NCBI GenBank assembly: GCA_002709005.1
Contig: PAPH01000082.1
Span: 1-64,000, forward strand
DNA: 64,000 nt
Direction of reading: 5' to 3'
From: Hyphomicrobiales bacterium
GTDB taxonomy: Bacteria; Pseudomonadota; Alphaproteobacteria; Rhizobiales; Rhizobiaceae
Shown: positions 62,761 to 64,000 of the stretch, piece by piece
Position numbering within the stretch: position 1 is the first letter of the stretch
Layout: each line of letters starts with the position of its first letter
Notes under the pieces: generated by a model
Databases searched by the model: none
What the model saw: the letters and a program-made list of their open reading frames with translations, nothing else
What the model was told of the DNA's origin: nothing
Translations under genes and position numbers: made by a program

Positions 62761-64000
62761 ACCGTCAACCGATCGTCAGTCTCGAGAACGTCACCAAGAG
62801 CTACGGCGGCATAAATGCGCTCGAGAGCGCAAACTTCGAGCTCTATCCGGGCGAGATACACGCGCTCGCCGGCGAGAACGGTGCGGGCAAGTCGACCTTG
62901 TGCAAGCTCATAGCGGGCGTGATCTCGCCGAGCGATGGAACGGTGCGGATCAACGGCGAGGTCGTGAAGCTCTCCGCGCCCAAGGATGCCAGCGAGCGTG
63001 GCATATCGATGGTCTACCAGGAGACCAGTCTGGTGCCGCAATTGACCGTTGCCCAGAACATGGTGCTGGGCCGTGAGAAGACGTTCAACTCGGTGCGGAA
63101 GGTCAGGAATGCCGCCCGGCAGGTCCTCCAGCGTCTCAATTTCAAGGTGGACCCGTCGCAGCTTGCCGGATCCCTTTCCACCGCCAAGCGGCAGATGGTG
63201 GAGATCGCGAGGGCCGTACTCAACCAGGCCAAGGTGATCATCTTCGACGAGCCGACGGCCGCGCTGACGCCGGAAGAGACGGATCACCTGTTCGACCTGA
63301 TGAAGACGCTGCAGGCCGAAGGCGTGGCGATGATCTTCATCTCGCACGCACTCGAAGAGGCGCTCAACCATTCCGACCGCATTTCTGTCCTGCGCAATGG
63401 AAAGCTCGTCGTCACCGGCAATGCGGACGAGTTCGATCGCGGCAGCCTCATTCACCACATGATCGGCGAGGAACTCAACGAGAAGATGCATGTGCCCGCC
63501 AAACGCCACGAAGCGCGATCCGCCTTGCCGGTGCTGCGCGTGGAAAACGTCCGCATGGGCAGCATGGTCAACAACATGTCGTTTTCGGTTTTTCCCGGAG
63601 AGATCACCGGGATAGCCGGCCTGATCGGCTCGGGACGCAGCGAAGTTGCCAAGGTGATCATGGGCCACACCAAGCGTAATTTCGGCGGTGGGCGGATCTG
63701 GCTCGATGGCCGCGAGGTGCGCTACAGCCTGCCGGCCCAGGCCGTGGCCGACGGCATCGCCTATGTCAGCGAGGACCGCAAGCTGGACGGCTTCTTCGAC
63801 ACGTTGAGCATCTCCGAGAACATCGGACTGGGCTGGATGGCCAAATTCGGGCGCAGGGCCCTGCTTGCGCCGTTGCGCAAGATGCGGCGGATTTCCCGTG
63901 AGTGGGAGGGCAAACTGTCGATCCGCAGTATCGGGACGGACCAGTCGGTTCTCTATCTGTCCGGCGGCAACCAGCAGAAGGTCGTGATCGCCAAGTCGCT
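62757..64000 (+). CDS. Ribose-type ABC importer ATPase, cut by the window end
   Basis: The first 414 residues of a two-domain ABC ATPase are visible; about 90 more are expected. The first domain is complete, with Walker A GENGAGKST, signature LSTAKRQ, Walker B VIIFDEPTAAL and H-loop IFISHALEE. The second has the degenerate Walker A GLIGSGRSEVAK and the signature LSGGNQQKVVIAKSL at the edge. Unlike the other ATPase in this window (35823-37343), its first signature motif is intact. It powers the importer made by the two permeases and the binding protein upstream. Confidence 0.88.
   Translation, partial: MNRQPIVSLENVTKSYGGINALESANFELYPGEIHALAGENGAGKSTLCKLIAGVISPSDGTVRINGEVVKLSAPKDASERGISMVYQETSLVPQLTVAQNMVLGREKTFNSVRKVRNAARQVLQRLNFKVDPSQLAGSLSTAKRQMVEIARAVLNQAKVIIFDEPTAALTPEETDHLFDLMKTLQAEGVAMIFISHALEEALNHSDRISVLRNGKLVVTGNADEFDRGSLIHHMIGEELNEKMHVPAKRHEARSALPVLRVENVRMGSMVNNMSFSVFPGEITGIAGLIGSGRSEVAKVIMGHTKRNFGGGRIWLDGREVRYSLPAQAVADGIAYVSEDRKLDGFFDTLSISENIGLGWMAKFGRRALLAPLRKMRRISREWEGKLSIRSIGTDQSVLYLSGGNQQKVVIAKS

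Overview
The window reads as the chromosome or a large replicon of an alphaproteobacterium, most likely Hyphomicrobiales (Rhizobium/Sinorhizobium-like). The reasons are GC-rich coding sequence, dense operons with ATGA start/stop overlaps, several TRAP and ribose-type ABC uptake systems, and a hydroxyproline deaminase closely resembling, from memory, the Sinorhizobium meliloti HypD enzyme. I saw no rRNA, tRNA, CRISPR array, phage or insertion sequence. No gene-free stretch exceeds 300 bases.

Layout. 1-2.9 kb: the tail of a TRAP permease, then hydroxyproline catabolism (HypD deaminase and a fused aconitase-X dehydratase). 3.0-4.2 kb: an isolated methyltransferase fused to a sialyltransferase-like (GT29) domain. 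4.4-7.5 kb: an aldehyde dehydrogenase, a divergent metallo-beta-lactamase-fold protein and a glutamine amidotransferase. 7.6-15.0 kb: a translationally coupled beta-oxidation operon (acyl-CoA dehydrogenase, thiolase, multifunctional FadJ, acetyl-CoA hydrolase/transferase family). It is followed by a small membrane protein and a convergent LuxR-type regulator whose alpha/beta-hydrolase domain has lost its catalytic Ser and His. 17.4-24.7 kb: an operon of four secreted proteins (VWA protein, two large unknowns, an SH3 protein) sharing a repeated Trp-Cys-Gly...Cys module, with a divergent small secreted protein.

24.8-38.4 kb: a sugar/polyol regulon. A minus-strand operon (XylX-like dehydratase, 2-hydroxyacid dehydrogenase, SDR, GldA-like dehydrogenase) diverges from a plus-strand operon (aldehyde dehydrogenase, xylulokinase, HAD phosphatase, RpiR regulator, RpiA), followed by an ABC importer. 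All three promoter regions carry the same TAGTATTGCTAG-like element. 38.5-47.2 kb: a second sugar-acid locus, with an operon SDR, FAH hydrolase, TRAP transporter and tandem-wHTH GntR regulator diverging from an LldD-like oxidase, an acetoacetate-decarboxylase-family protein and an epimerase/dehydrogenase. SDR + FAH + LldD match the route that cleaves 2-keto-3-deoxy sugar acids to pyruvate and L-lactate. 47.4-54.3 kb: a GNAT enzyme and a two-component system divergent from an RND efflux pump, with 11-bp phased CTCCAC repeats at two promoters. 54.4-64 kb: a GAF/PucR-type regulator divergent from an operon with a BKACE-family enzyme, two ABC permeases (one fused to a beta-propeller hydrolase domain), a binding protein, a second beta-propeller protein and an ATPase cut by the window end.

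The most novel-looking parts are the secreted VWA/WCG-repeat operon, the permease-propeller fusion operon, the methyltransferase-GT29 fusion, the dead-hydrolase LuxR regulator, and the candidate operators that tie genes into regulons. All functional names rest on recognition of families and motifs by eye; no database search was run.
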